Counted from the first letter of the stretch, positions 48,431 to 62,461 are shown. The stretch is DNA of 64,000 nucleotides from Augochlora pura (GCF_028453695.1 NC_135774.1:13640001-13704000), one strand, 5' to 3'. Numbers and translations are program-made. The notes: generated by a model from the letters alone, not told the origin.

Positions 48431-49972
48431 ATACAATGGAGAGGAACAGAACTAAGCCTATCAGATTCTACGTGTGTTGTGCACATGGATAGTCTCACTC
48501 TTCTGCGCATTTGTCGATTAGCGCGCCATCCAAGACGACCGTCGTATGTAAATCAGCTCCAATATTAAAATAAATAGAATTTGTTGGAAATGGCAAGAAA
48601 TGAATTATAAAAATTAACAAATGTTCAAAATTATTTAGCAAATGAAACAAATTTGTTAAAGTACAGTTTGTGTTTTTATAGTTTTAGAATTCACATTAAA
48701 CATATTTGAACACATTGTAAAATTATTATCATCAAATGATCAAACAGACTTGAATATACGTTGGTGTCATTATCCATGGTAGAATGTTGGAACTCGTATC
48801 CAAATGAAGTTATTTCAAATAGGAGTTATGGTATGCTACCTCAAATCTAATAAGTAATTGCGTAAATGAAGTATAGCAGTAGATTTTTTACTATTTTAAT
48901 AATTATGTGATTACTGTGCAATTTTAATTTAATGATAAGCTTTAATGCCGTATGGAGCCCATGTTTCTGCCTATATCCTATTCTCACATAAGAATTTTAG
49001 TTCATCGGTCACCGCTAGATAGCAGATCCAGTTCCATTTCAATACAGACACATTACTTATTTTTACAAATATTTCTTATCTCATCTTTCATATTATATTA
49101 TAAATATTTTCAATTATACATTTATAGATGAAATAACAAATTTCTGTATCAAAAACTTATAGACTTAGATGTCTAAAGTTGTAACATTTTAATAAAAAGA
49201 AGAGAGAAACTCCTACTTAAAGAGGATATTATAAGAAAGCATAATTATGTAATTTTTAAATACTGGATTGCAGTATTTCGAACATTTTGAGATCTGAAAC
49301 AAAAATTTTGAGTCACTGGTTTCTCAGTAATTTACTGTTTCTTTAATGATAGATTTTTCATTAAATTCGTACAATGTCACGATTCATTTTATTGAGTCGT
49401 TTCAACTATTATCTTAAACGTACAATTAAGTAGTTTTTTTACTTATAACTATAGTTTCTGTAATGTGTCATGGATAGCGCCACGAACTCGACGATGGAGA
49501 AGCACGTTAATATTACATGGTTCACCATAAAGCCATATTTAGCTTTACGCGACACTGTAATTTGTAAAATATAAAAATCAGCGAATTGTTGGCGTTATAG
49601 TTTGTCGCATGGTGTTCGAGACTCGGTGCTCCAGTCGATGCGAAAATCGAGAACACAGTCCAGCAGGACAGACGAAGGAGCTCTAATTCCGGCCGATGAT
49701 TCTCGAGGTGGGTTAGCGGAAAACTATTTCGACCGTCAATGTATATCCGTTACTTGTCGTAAAACCGCACTGGCAGTTCACCCATTAATCGATTCTCGCC
49801 TGTGCCCGTCCATCTCGTAATTCTGTTTCCGTGGTTTCCCGCGGAGCCCTGCGGTAAAACTTACTCCGCAACAGCGGAAACCTTTTCTGTGTCTACTTTT
49901 AACCGGGTAACCCGACCGGTTCCATCAATTGTACATTTTAATTTCACCGGTGAACTTATTGAAATCGATAGC
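48431..49972. other. Upstream flank of PIGW, AT-rich, no supportable gene
   Basis: Mostly AT-rich without a recognisable exon. CTCF-like sequences lie at 49010-49025 and 49473-49483. From 49.6 kb it turns GC-balanced, with only a 72-codon frame of no known family. Confidence 0.6.
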
Positions 49973-49989
49973 CCCCCCCCCCCCCCCCC
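49973..49989 (-). repeat. Uninterrupted 17-C tract
   Basis: A pure C run on the + strand. The 123-codon frame crossing it (49802-50173) owes its proline run to this tract and is not a supportable gene. Confidence 0.95.
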
Positions 49990-51926
49990 GTGTAATTCAA
50001 TTTCCCATCGGAACGTCGAACAAATATTTTTCAATACCGTCGAAACCTTTCCAGCACCGATCGTTCGACTACCTCCGCGGCAAACATATCTACGAGCACG
50101 ATTCCTAAAAAATAATAGACGCTTCGACGTCCGTCGCCGAAGTTGTCGAAAAAGCCGTCGTTACGGGGGTTAACGAGCCGAACGGAAGATTAGAAAGTTT
50201 AGAAGGAATAATTGCCGAAAGTTGTCAGCTATATCACGGTCGAAATTAAGTCGGACGCCGGAATCGTCAGGATAAAGCGGAGAACGGTATAATAGCCGGG
50301 GGTTGTTTTACGGAAACTTGGATAGTTCAGTCGATATTTTGGGGTCGGTATGGCGGTCGTGACGAATTCGAGGATGCCGGGTGCGTCTGCGTGATGTTTT
50401 ACGGCGCGGCGGAATCTAAGTTCCGCCGAGGAGCAGCGGCAGAGCTATAGGTAAGTTCTGATCGTGCGGCAGGCAATTATACGCGAAAACGTGTACGCGT
50501 ATATTAAGCGCGCGTACCGGCTACGCTAATTGCATTGTTTCCCTCCCCAACCGGCGTGTATCCAGCGTGTAATTTATAACTTAGGAAGAGGTCGTAAAGG
50601 GAATCGTTACTAATGACATCGTAAAACCGATACAGGCGTCGTGTGTTTAACGCGCGTTCCACCGTTTGAAATATGAACGAACGACTTCCGTTTCAGTTAA
50701 AACAGCCCCGGCTTCCGGTGGGAGCGGGAGGAAAGCCGCGCTGCCACAATTAAAATTATGTCCAATCTCCGCGGCGCAATTAATACCGCGGAAGAATTAG
50801 CCGGACGATCGGGTACCGTTATTTCCGAATCAGTGCTCTTAGATTGCCACAACATGGATGATTTATTTCGGTAGTGGTTTATCCTTAAATTATCCTTAGT
50901 TTTGCCATGAATTTTAGAAAATTAATTTATAAGATGAACGCCTTTTGTTTCATAACCTCTTGCAGTAATATTTAATTATAACCAACTGCATTGATCAGCA
51001 CTTTTTGTTAGGTTAGCGAGGCTGCTAATTTTTAATTAGGTTTTAAAATTCATTTTTATTGTGATGTATTCAACGAACTGAACATCGCTAAGATTTTTAT
51101 ATTATATGGTAATTATTATTATTTCGCATTGTAAATTTTAATCTCTTAGTTTTGATCTCATTGATCAAATGATTTTAATACTGTAGGAATTTTTGGGGTT
51201 AATGTCCAATAATTTACATGTTAATTGAATTTTCAGTCACTGTACTATATGAATAAAAAACTAGATAGTTTCAATATCTTATTACATAATGTTAGTACTA
51301 TTAAATTAATTCTTCTTAAGCAGTTTCCTTTTATAAGAAACGAATACCATTAACATTGAATAGACCGATTAATATTTAATTAATATTTAATATGCCTGAA
51401 ATCTCGCAATTCGTTGAAATCGTAACTTAAAATGGCGGCTAGCAGAGGGTGGATATTCTCCCTGGAAATAGTCCGCGTATCGCAGGACATGGCGGCGCAC
51501 TATGTTTAATAAAATATATGGGCGTTGAGATAAACGACAGGCAGCGAGCTTGTCAATAATATTAACATTGATCCGTACGTTCCTGAGAAAAAAATTTGCG
51601 GGACGCGGAAAAATCCGGAGGTGTTTTAACGAGGTTTACTCTGCGGGCACACGTCTAGTCCAGTCACGGTCTCGAATTCCATGGTGAAAATGCCGCGAGA
51701 CGTAAAATTTCCCTTGTCAATAGCTCGGACAAGTGTAAATTGTGCGACGGTGAAATCGTGTGTACAGCACGTTTCCTGCAAGCGCGATTCTATGTAAGTT
51801 GTCAGCGGCAGGCAGCCGTGGGTGGCTTCCAGGTGAAATTACTGAAAGTTTCTATGGTCGTCGGCGATGGAAACTTTTCGCTGGAACGCAACTCTTGCGC
51901 TTCACTTTCGTTTCTTTTCTTTGTCC

Positions 51927-51930
<4 letters not shown>
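49990..51930. other. Intergenic stretch without a supportable gene
   Basis: GC-richer at 50.0-50.85 kb, AT-rich at 50.85-51.4 kb with a TTAATATTTAA direct repeat near 51369-51392, then GC-balanced. No exon or RNA gene was identified. Confidence 0.6.

Positions 51931-51962
<32 letters not shown>
51931..51962 (-). repeat. (CT)n microsatellite
   Basis: Uninterrupted TC/CT dinucleotide run of about 32 bp, followed by a CT-rich tail. It is the reason for Ser/Leu-rich frames on + and Arg/Glu-rich frames on - in this place. Confidence 0.95.
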
Positions 51963-51966
<4 letters not shown>

Positions 51967-54308
51967 CTCTCGTTTCCTCCGCCTCCCTCTCAACCGCCAT
52001 GAATAACAATAATACAACGCTGAAATCAATTTCGCGTCTGGCACGACTGCGTTTCGCAACGAGGAATCGAAGGAAACGTTTCAATTTGAACGGCGGATAC
52101 GCAGGCGAAGGCGAGCTCTCGCAAGCTTTACGGATCGTTAAAATTAAAACGGCGGCATTATCGACTTGTTTTCCACGGAGCCCCCCGGTTCTCTCTTTAA
52201 CGACTATTTCGCACCAGCTACCAACTTATTTAGGTATCATTTGAAGCCGTGGATACGCGCAGGGACTCGTATACCTAACTTTGAAAATAAAGACGCGGCG
52301 TGAAATTATTTACGGTCGCGTTATTAACACGCGTTCCCTAATGGCCGTTCTCTAACGAGAATCCAGCTAATTCACCAGGAAAGTTTTGTAACTGGATGTA
52401 GAATAAAAAGAGGACCCTTTGTTTTACTAACCTTAATTGGGTCTGATTCTACGTTTCTTCTTTCATAATTGTTGGAATTGTAGAGTGCTTTTCGTAGCAG
52501 GTGATGGAATAAGATTCTTGATGCCTTAGTAGACTGTCCTGAAAACCTAAAATATTTCTTATATTTCTTATCCACAAAATATTTCTTATACATTCATACA
52601 CTTAGGAAAAATCATAAGGAAGTTAAGAAATTATAATATTGATGAGCGCAGAATTTTTTCCATGCAATCATCAAAGTCTTCATGAAAATGGAAAGATTTC
52701 TCATTCAGTTGACTAAGTGTTAATGAGACATACATATTATAATAAACATGGCAGGAGGTTTTAGAGCTTGGTAGGTTTAATGCGAGCCTTCTAATAATTA
52801 TAAAATAATTTTGTACGCGGTATAAACGTTTCTAGGCCACTGAGCAGTGGTTCAAATTCGACTGGCCTCTCGTAGCTAAAACAGTTTGTAGTCGGTCCAT
52901 GAAGGTGGTTTACACGGCCATTCTCGTTGATTACACGGCGGCGTGCGCCTCGTATCCAGTGGGTTTCGACTAATCTTTTCCGCGCAGCCCGTGCGCCCCG
53001 GCCTCGCCTATTTTTCTTGTCTTCCCGGAACTTTTATGAACGCAGTATGTGGCAATAAAGGTCCGCCCGGAAACGCGGGCAAGAAGGGTGACCGTATAAA
53101 AGGCGGTGCCGAGGAAAAAGAGTCGCCGGAGGATGTGCCGTCTTGTCCGGCAAGAATTCCACGTCGTACGGGCGTCCTTCGGTTTAATAATACATCCCGG
53201 GACCGTTAATCACCGCGTGAAATATAATTTAATACCTCGGCGAGCGAGGGCCGGCCACTAAAAATGACGAACGGCCAGGAAACACGCGGCGAGCTCACCG
53301 ACCAGCCCCATAGCCGCTTGTCCACACACCCTATCCCGTGTCCTCGCTCCACGGAGCATTAACGATGAAGGGTTGGCTATCTAACGGCGGCGACCCTTTC
53401 CGTATGGCTGTCCATAATTAATAATTAATTAACGAAATTGATATGTGAATTAAAATCATTTCGAACAAGACTAGATATCTGAAAAGCGATTTATATTTCA
53501 GGTATAATTTTATATTTACTATTACTTTACGATATAAAAAATCATATAAAGTTAGCTCTTTTATTTTCGAGAGTAATAAAAAGGTGTCCATAAAGGAATC
53601 CTGAATCTGAAAGAAAGGTGTCAATTTAATTTTATAATTACTAACAGGAAGAGTTCAAAAGTCAACAGAGAAAAAGTGATCGAATAGACCGCGGCTCTTT
53701 ATAAAACGCAATATAACTTTTATGAAACATTATAACGTGACATTAATACAGCGAATTTACTGCGACAGTATTCCGAAATTTTTGTTGTGCCTTTGCTTTG
53801 TGCTTCATTTATCAATTTATAAAACGAAATATATAAAACCGGCAGTCCGGTGGTTAAATTCGGAAAACAATTTTCAGCTAACAACGTTCAAAGCTGTCCT
53901 TCTGACCGCTTTGATCAAAATAATATTAAAGCGTCGCCTACACGGAAGATTTCCGAGCGATCGTTTCAGCCATGCGAGATTTTTCAGATATTTTCCGTCC
54001 TACGATTCTTCAAATTTCCAATTACACAGTTCAGCAAACGATATTTAGCTACCGCGCGGAGAGCCGCTCGCCGTAAATTCGGATCCTCGGAGTTCCCGAC
54101 AAAAGAAACTCCATTCATTAGGAACAATCACGTCGACGAACTTTCGGCTCGGCGGCTCTTCTGCCGCGAGGATACCCGGTCCCCCGCTCACCGGCATTCA
54201 CCGAAGTCGGGTTAACGTCCGTGACAATGGCCACGATATGCCGTCGAATGAAAACAGTCGGGCCGTGCTCTCGAGCCCGCGCGCTCCTTTTTCCGGAGGA
54301 GGACGGGA
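51963..54308. other. Intergenic stretch without a firmly supportable gene
   Basis: A 30-bp-spaced direct repeat of AAATATTTCTTAT lies at about 52549-52590. A Gly-X-Y-like run of five triplets lies at 53051-53095, immediately followed by TATAAAAGG (53095-53103); it is discussed in the findings but not called as an exon. The rest alternates between AT-rich and GC-rich DNA without a recognisable gene. Confidence 0.55.
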
Positions 54309-54345
54309 GGGGGGGGGGGGGGGGTGGCGTGGGCGCGCGCGCGCG
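54309..54345 (+). repeat. 16-G tract followed by a (GC)n run
   Basis: Pure G at 54309-54324, then GTGGCGTGGGC leading to alternating GC at about 54333-54345, a possible Z-DNA segment. It lies in the GC-rich patch 54.05-54.85 kb. Confidence 0.9.
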
Positions 54346-57300
54346 GTTTTTTATCGGCGCGCAAACGCCGCTTCCGGCTATCGCCCGGAGGCGTGAATCG
54401 CGGAGGGACCCGTAATGGAGTTCCAGGAGAGCGAGGTGCTCGCCCAGAAACACGTTACGATTCCTTTAACGAGAACTTTTTTGCCCGGCGTGGCCGGGCC
54501 ATTTGTTATGGCGCGCCGGAAACGGCTATTGCGCCCATTCAGGGGAAATTAGAGAGCCCTCGGGGCCGTTGCCGGGCTTCCTCGACCCGGCCGCGGGCCC
54601 TCCGCTGAAACGCGATTTCTTTTCAATCGAACTTCAAACGCCGCGCGCAACCTCTCTGCTCGGTAACCCGACCCGGCCGGCCCGTGTTTAATCATCGCTT
54701 CCGCGGGGTTCTACGGTGTTTTCGGCGCGGGCTTCGTGGCCGCGATTCGATCCGAATCGACCGGTCGATTTGGCAAAGCTTCCTTCGGCATCTGTCTCTA
54801 AAAGAGATCACATTCGCGCGTGCTCGAAAATAAAAGTATCAGCCGGCAGCCGCGTTCTTTGTGCTCGACGCGGCCTGTTCCGTGATTAAATACGATTTAA
54901 CGCCTTCCTGAAACAAATCAACCACTTGCGTTATAACAGTGAGTGTATCGGCGATGGAGATTTAATGTGTGAGCTACTGGATTTATTTATCTGTTATAAC
55001 ACTCACCTGCAAGGCGTATTATATGCGTTTGTTATATGTGTACATTTATATACCTTGTTATATAATATTTAACATGGTGGATAGACTCCTAGAAAATACT
55101 CAGATGTGCGAAATTTATTATTTTATGGTAATTTAGTTTTCAAATAAATTAAACAAAAATCTTGCCATCCAGTTATGTAGAAGTACAATATTGTACAAAG
55201 ATCTTCGCAATATTCTTACCCTGTTACATTAAAACGTTATTATTAAAATTTATCGCTCTCAGTAAAATTGAAAACGACCATAAACGAAAAAATAATTAAC
55301 GATTAAAAATTAATTAGAGAAAGTACAACAAGGACGAATCATCGATTGCATCCACCACCTGCATCCCCATTCATACAGCATCTTGGATCATCCACGGGGA
55401 TGGTGGTAGATTATCCGTCGGTCATATTCCGGCGATTATGTCAGTACCGCGGGACTCCTGAATTATGGAAGAAAGTACGTATAAGCAGTTATAGATTCTG
55501 GCTGCGTTCGAGCCACCGCTACCGCATCGTTTCGCCCTCCGAACATAATTAATTGCACGGTTCGAGGGCCGGGGGAGGAGGAGGAAGGGAAGCGGTACGC
55601 GAGCCGCTTCTATAGTCTATCGTAATAGCTATAAATAAAGGTATTAGAGTGGCCGTGAACGAACCACTCAATCGTGTATAGACGCAACGAGACTCTCTCC
55701 ATACCAGCGCCGTAGCGCCAGCTACCCCAGTTTCTATATAAATTGCCGAAATATCCACACGAGCTGCCGAACGTGAGCCACGCCGAACCAGAGGGTTCCT
55801 GAGATGGGGTAATAAAGATATAAGGCAACGTTTTATAGACCCCACGTCGCAGTTAGGTCAGAAAGCTGTTGGTAAACGCCATTAGCGACGGCTGCGAACA
55901 ATGCGCGAGCAGGGACAATCGCGAATTCAATTTAATTAAGAGATCATTTCGCTTCCTTAAATATTCAACTCTGACTAGAAATATATTTTTTAAATAGCAG
56001 ATTATAAATATTCTTATCTTATCACGTAATGCAAAATTTGGCAAATGAATTATTTACGAAATAATGGTTAAATATTGACATAGCATTTCAGATGTATTTA
56101 ATTATAGTATATTAAAACAAGTTTATTTGCCACATTCTATGTGACCTGAAATTTAATTCTGCATTACGTAAGAAGATAAAAGTATTTATAGACTATTTAC
56201 TATTTCAACAATCTATTTTACTTCCGATTGAAGTAGTGTATAAGGGATGAAGCACAAATTGGAATTTAGATAACAGTTGCATGAGTCAATTTTTGACTTC
56301 GAATGCAATCGAATATATTCGTCTAATATTATAAAGACATCGCATGCCTCGAATCATTCTGTTTCGTTCTGTTTCGCAATCTTCGTCAACGACTCAAACC
56401 CCTTGCTATTCTCTCGAAAGACAACGGATCGCTTCACGGTCTGTTCCCGCGGCCTGTCTCCCCATTTAGGAAAGATGCGAGAAACGTCGCCGGCTGTTTT
56501 CGAAGAACGACATCGCACCAATTCATAAATCATCCTTTGATTTCGTAACAGACGATATTAACCCGGCCGATTCCGCCCCGTGCGAGCAAGCAGCGCCCGC
56601 TGCCGGCCTCGTCTACCTCCCGCTAACCGTTTCGTAATTTATGAGTACGAGCCCGTTGTTAGCGCAATACTTACTTAAAAACGTGATTTATTCGAGCTTC
56701 GCGCTGTCGTGTTTCGCCGTGCTCGGTACTTCGGCGTATAACGTCGGCTCGATGTATTATTTATGTCGATGGAACAGACCTATTTAGCTCATCTTCGTGG
56801 GTGGCGATTAGAATCCGTCGGAAAAACGGTGCCCCTTAGAAAGAAAGATTTCACGAGTCGTGGGGTAAACAGAGATTTGCAAAGACATCGCGAGAGAAAA
56901 ACTGGGCCGCAGATCTGACGTATTTATGGCGAAAATGGAGGGCAAAGGTTTAAAGAAGCAGAGAAGATTCGTGTATTAATTTCAATTTATTAACATTACT
57001 AAAAGAAGAAATTGTTAATGTTGCGTGAAGACTCGCAGACTTTTAATAACGTTAATGGTGAACCTTAAACTCTTGTAGCACCATTTGCTTCACGGTTACG
57101 ATAACTCGAATTGCTTTGACTAGAATAATTCATAAACGAAGAATAAAGCATCTATCTATATTTACCTGAATGCTTAAATATTGATTACAAGAGAGTAGAA
57201 TTTTATTCCGACTTGGAATTCGATAATTTTCTTTTAAATAATTCTTTATGAAGAACTCATTACATTATATTAATCTAAATAAGTAAATCATGGATGACGT

Positions 57301-59203
57301 TGTTGTAGTCCTGTTGCTGAAAATGAAAGTAAACCAGGACAATCAGGATACTAGAATCATCTGACGGCATCAAGGTAATAATTAAGGACGAGCAGTCGTA
57401 ATCAACGTAGCTTTGAAAGACGTAAAGGGGTTAATAACACGTGGCGGCGTTTTCGTGGACATTCACAGCGACGGTGGTTGATCGATTGTAACGAGTACGA
57501 GAGCGGTGTCGTCCGTGGTAGATACAAGTTTGCCAGAACAACTTCATTTCCATCCATCTTGCTTTGGGCCGTCATACGCCGCGCAGCGATTCAAGCCGCC
57601 ATGAAAAATAGACGTTCGCCTTTAACGATACATAATGCTTCGAAACGATGAACAATATTTCCCGCCACGCGCTCCCGTCGGAATCAGAATAAATTTACAT
57701 TTTGAGCACGGGGAAGACACGCGGTATATTAAACCGCCCCCTCACGCGACAGAGCAACGCGTCGTACGTGTGTCTCCGTCTTCGAGTACGTCCCCCTGCA
57801 AGCTGTCTCGCCGGAATCTTGTCGCGTGTCCCGCGATCATTTCGACCACCGAGATTTCAAAAACCATTCTGCTATTGAGCGTTTACAAAAGTCCACTTGA
57901 CTCCGTTCGATGTTTATAGAACACATAGTTTCTTTTTCTTTAACTTTGTTTTATATTACTGTGATCCTAGTAAAATAGTTTATTTATTTTTTGTGTATTA
58001 AACTGTAGAATATAGTATGTTATTATTTTATAATATTTTACTTTATACTACTATATTATACAAATTATTAAATTTTAATAATTTCCACAGCCCGGGCGCT
58101 GAATGTAAATCTTGAGGAACAAGTTTAGATTCATAAATGAATAATATTTTTCTAGCACTAGTCCACAGTCCAGGATCGACGCCGAACAGCGCGGTTTTCG
58201 ATTGTTCTTTGATTAAAAAGCCCGCAACGATTTCACGAGATCCGATCCGCGGGCGAAACAGCGGGGAAACGAGTAGCGGGCCGTGAGCTTGAATAATATT
58301 CGCGGGGAATAAAAGCGGGCAAATAAGAATAGGCAGCAAACATCCGTGTTTGCGCGACACGCGGAATGTCGTTCCGTAATCGGCCGAATATTTACCGGCG
58401 TTATTTGCGCGAGCATCCGCCGTCGGGTACGAAATATTATCAATATGTACACGCTACATGCGCGTAATAAATTATTGTACTAGATTTCGTCGGCGGCAAC
58501 GAGATAAATACCGGGGCCGGAATCGCGGATGCTCCTCGCCGGGCAAATCGGCAAATTACATAAATTGAATTGTTATCGGCCGTCGGCAAACATCATCACA
58601 CTCATCGTTGCGCCGTTTTCAACGCGAAAGCCGGCGCGTTTACGCGGGCGGGGCGCGTTAATCCCGTCGAATGGCCCGACCAGAAAAAGCCTGCCTCGAA
58701 ATCGCCATTATTCCGGCCCCTTGTACCACGAATTATATTATTGGCGGCCGGCATAATGATCCTTCGGAAAATTACGATTCGAAACACGGTGCGCCGCTTC
58801 AAAAACCGATCGCTGTCGAACTTCTGCGGATGTTAAAGGAATAATAATCGAGGGTTAAACACTTCTCCCGGATCGTCGTAGACGCAGGGTGTCGTCTCAC
58901 GGCCATCGAGCGCGCCGGACCCTTCCGAGTATTCTCTTCCGTGTCAGAAATATAAATGTCAAGGGACCTGCGAACGAGGGGAGGCCCGAACGCGGCGCTT
59001 CGAAAGCGTGCGACGATCAGCAACGTGTTGCAGAGTCACCGCATCCTCATAACTCAACATCCCGGCCGACTTCGGTCGCCCAAAGTCATCCGGCCGGCGA
59101 GAGGAGCCGCGCAACCCCCCGCGGATTATTTATGGGGTGCAACCCCGGCCGAAGGTTCGCCCCGTTCAATTTTTAAACGACCCCCGTCTCGCGTCCACGC
59201 GAG
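54346..59203. other. Intergenic stretch without a supportable gene
   Basis: GC-rich patches at 54.35-54.9, 55.35-55.87, 56.4-56.9, 57.42-57.9 and 58.08-59.2 kb are separated by AT-rich DNA. A second copy of a dispersed repeat lies at 57168-57215. Short open frames carry no recognisable domain. Confidence 0.6.
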
Positions 59204-59226
59204 CGAGAGAGAGAGAGAGAGAGAGA
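59204..59226 (+). repeat. (GA)n microsatellite
   Basis: Uninterrupted GA dinucleotide run of about 23 bp. Confidence 0.95.
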
Positions 59227-62200
59227 TTATATACGGTCTCGGCGAGCAGCAATCGGTCCTGATTCTTCGCCCAACGCGAGCAAGCAGACATAATGGCGGA
59301 GAAATCGATTGACTGATCAAGACGACCGGCTTGCCCTGCCCGTTGCCTTTCTGTCAACGCCTTCGATCTTTCGCTATATTTCCGAGCGAGCTGTTCACAC
59401 GCCGCTGAGCCGGGGGACCCATCCTCTTATTCTCGCAGAGCAAACTGAGACGATCGAGCAAACCTGCTGTCAATCTGGGCGATGGAATTATTCAACGACT
59501 TCGGATCGTAGCTGTCACTAGTCCTCGGTCGACGGTGACGGCGTATTTAGATGTCACGGTGTTGTTGGTTGCATTGTACTATACTACGTATTGTGCTTTA
59601 CTGTACTAGTTTTAACGTGTTACTTTTGAGAAGCAACAATCGCGTTATTCGTCGTTGATGGCTAAATCAGGTGTTGCGTCTGTGTTAGGCTTGTTTCTAG
59701 AGAGACATCAGTACTTTTGAGAATCGTTAGAATTATTAGTACTTTTAAGAAGCGACAATCAAATCAAGCTGGAGTAACGTTGTAGTGATTGATTGTTTGC
59801 ACACAAGTTAATTGATTGAAAAGATAGAAAGTCGATACGCATAATTAATTTCCAGTTTATTTACGTACGTACAAAATATAATCTATCTATTCTGGATAAT
59901 ACTACCTAGGCTATCAGAACATACATTTTACTAATTAAAAAAGGCATTATCTTATATCTATTTTCGCTACCCCATTGGGTCCGAGTTAGGTTTATCTCCC
60001 AGGAACTGATCCTCCTTGCAAGACGCAGCGAACGATCACATTCAATAGCAAAAGCAAAACTGGGCGGCACGACGCCATTAATTTTCATCCGGAAAGAATC
60101 CACGAGTTGAATTAAGATTAATCGATCCGAGAATGAAATTGGCAATCCATTACCACCGATTTCATCATCGGCTTTCGAACTTCGAAGCTGAGTCATACCG
60201 AGGGCGAGGTCGGAAGGAAAAAAAGAAACCAAAACGAAGCTTCCCGTGATTCATTCGTGCCAGAACAGCTGACATCCCCATTACATCGTTCTCCTCGAGC
60301 TAATTGTTTCTTTCGTGGAACACGAGAGGAGTGGCTACTCGATCACGCGGCCCGATGATCTATAGCGAGGTAAATCTTGTTTAGCGAGATACAGGTGGCC
60401 ATCCCATAGACCGGATATGGAAGCTTGATGGATAGCTGGCACGATCTTGCGGTGTACCGTGGCTTAGACGCCAAACATAGCGATACGCCGGACGGCGTTG
60501 GCGTGGCCGGGAAAGCGAGACCCTCGCCGGATTCGTCTTCGGGATCGTTATACGCGTGAAGGATCTCCTGAATCCCTCTGGAGACGCGTGGCTCGCTGAT
60601 AACGTTAGATGGAACGATGATACGCGAACGGTGTCACTGGATATTCCGGTTTAATTGCATCAGTCGTCGGTCGCTGCTATTACTCTTGCAAACAAAGTGC
60701 TGGAAGACGCGTTCGGGTGCCGCGGACCCTGCGACAATTAATCTTTTGTAGGGGATCAATTAATACTGGAACCACCGGACCGGTTAAAATGTCCGATTTC
60801 CGAGTTTTTCTGTCACGCGTATATTATAATAAAAATTGTAGAAAATAACATTTCAGTTATTAAGAAGACTCATTCTATTAACTATAGCCAGAAAAATTTC
60901 GCTAAATTAGAAATTCTTTTAAAAACTAGAGATTTTGATTTACTAAAAAATTACAATTGTTCTTTAGTCCGCGCTATAAAAATTGACCACCGTTCTGGCT
61001 CGGTTCGACGGACGAGGAGAAACAGAATCGGCTTCTCGATCGTCGCACGCGAAAGAGGTGTGGCATGGACGTCGCTAAAGAGACGTGGATCATTGGATAA
61101 TGATAGGATGTTCCATCCCGTTCCATTCTATTCGGTTGTAATCCCATCCTCCCTAACACAACAGTCATCATGTCGTCGTCGTACGGATCACTTAGGGATC
61201 ATTAGCTTTATGGCGCTTCCGCATGGCCAGCCGTTCGCGTGCAAGTGGATATTGCTCGCGATACGGTGTCGCGTTTCACGGGCCTTTCGGCGGAGAAAAC
61301 GACGAGCGTTCCACCGTGACAATGGACACCCGAAATTGCAGATCCGTAAGCGCACCTGTCCCTTTTTCCGGGTCACCGTTAACGCGACAGTTTCACCCAT
61401 TTGCATCGCAAGAAAGAACGAACGTGTAACGAGCAGACTGCGGATCTTTATGCAAATTCACATTGTAGCGAAATGTTTTATAAAATTCTGAAAAAGGGGA
61501 TTTCTTACACCGGGACCAGAAAATTCGTTGCCGTGAACGTGGAATAATAATGCAATCCATTTTTGTTAACCACTTGCATTCGGATTACCTTTATAGGATT
61601 CCCTTTATAGCTACGTTTATTATCACGTCTTGGTTCTTAATTATTTTTCTAATAGAAGAATTTTTGCCAAATTTTCATTTACTTCCTTCGTGTCTGACCC
61701 GTTGCTGTGTTGTAAGAGATTCGCATGCGCGGCTTCTTTCATTCTACCATCTCGTCTGCACCATAGATGCATAAAGATCGGCAACCTAACAACTACCACA
61801 GCGTCAGCCATTTTGCACAGCATCGTACGAGGAGTAATTTTCCAATTAGCAAACCGATGAATTTCCCCTCTTCTTATCCGAACGAAGGAAAATTAAGCCA
61901 ACGAAGCAAATAGGTGAAATCGAAGCAGCATCAACAGGTGCAGCTAATTTCTGTTCCATTAAATATCGAGTCCATCTCGTCTGCATTTAATTCAACCGTA
62001 CAACGCCGAGGCCGTAGAAAGCTTTCAAAGTCCCGATCAATCATCCCGACCTTTCGTTTCGTAATAATCGAGTCCCCGCCCAGCTCGGCCAGATATCAAT
62101 CGTCCAAAAAATCAGCGTGGGCGGCCGGGACCGCCGAAGGATTCCTCGCCGATACTTTCTTAATTTCCTGCGAACGATGGAAGCCATCGGCTCGGCCCGT

Positions 62201-62461
62201 GGCTTCTTCGAACCCTGATTAATTCGGACGCTACGCGATACCCTTGGAATACTTGCTCGCGTCTTCGCACATACCCCGCGCGGGTCGTCTCCGCGCAACG
62301 TCGGCTGTTTCGGTGTGTAACGGCACACCGCACCGGGCGCAGCCATCCACGTCGCGGATGAATATCGCGGATATAATGTTACTGTATTTCATTACCTGTG
62401 GTGCACCGGATGCGCTACGCTGGCTCGCTCCCGTGTATCCTGCATCAGCGCCGGGTCTAGC
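59227..62461. other. Intergenic stretch without a supportable gene
   Basis: GC-balanced patches at 59.23-59.55, 60.2-60.78, 61.0-61.45 and 61.95-62.46 kb. The best frame is 143 codons at 61060-61491 (+), overlapped by frames on both strands and without a known domain. Nothing else is recognised. Confidence 0.6.

Noticed and set aside
52837..52866. GGTTCAAATTCGAC, resembling a tRNA T-loop
   Set aside because: The flanking bases do not form the T-stem, and no D-arm or acceptor stem fits.
54928..55014. GTTATAACAGTGAGTG and GTTATAACACTCACC as a possible hairpin
   Set aside because: GTTATAAC is self-complementary and the adjoining GTGAGTG/CACTCAC words are in the wrong order to extend a stem.
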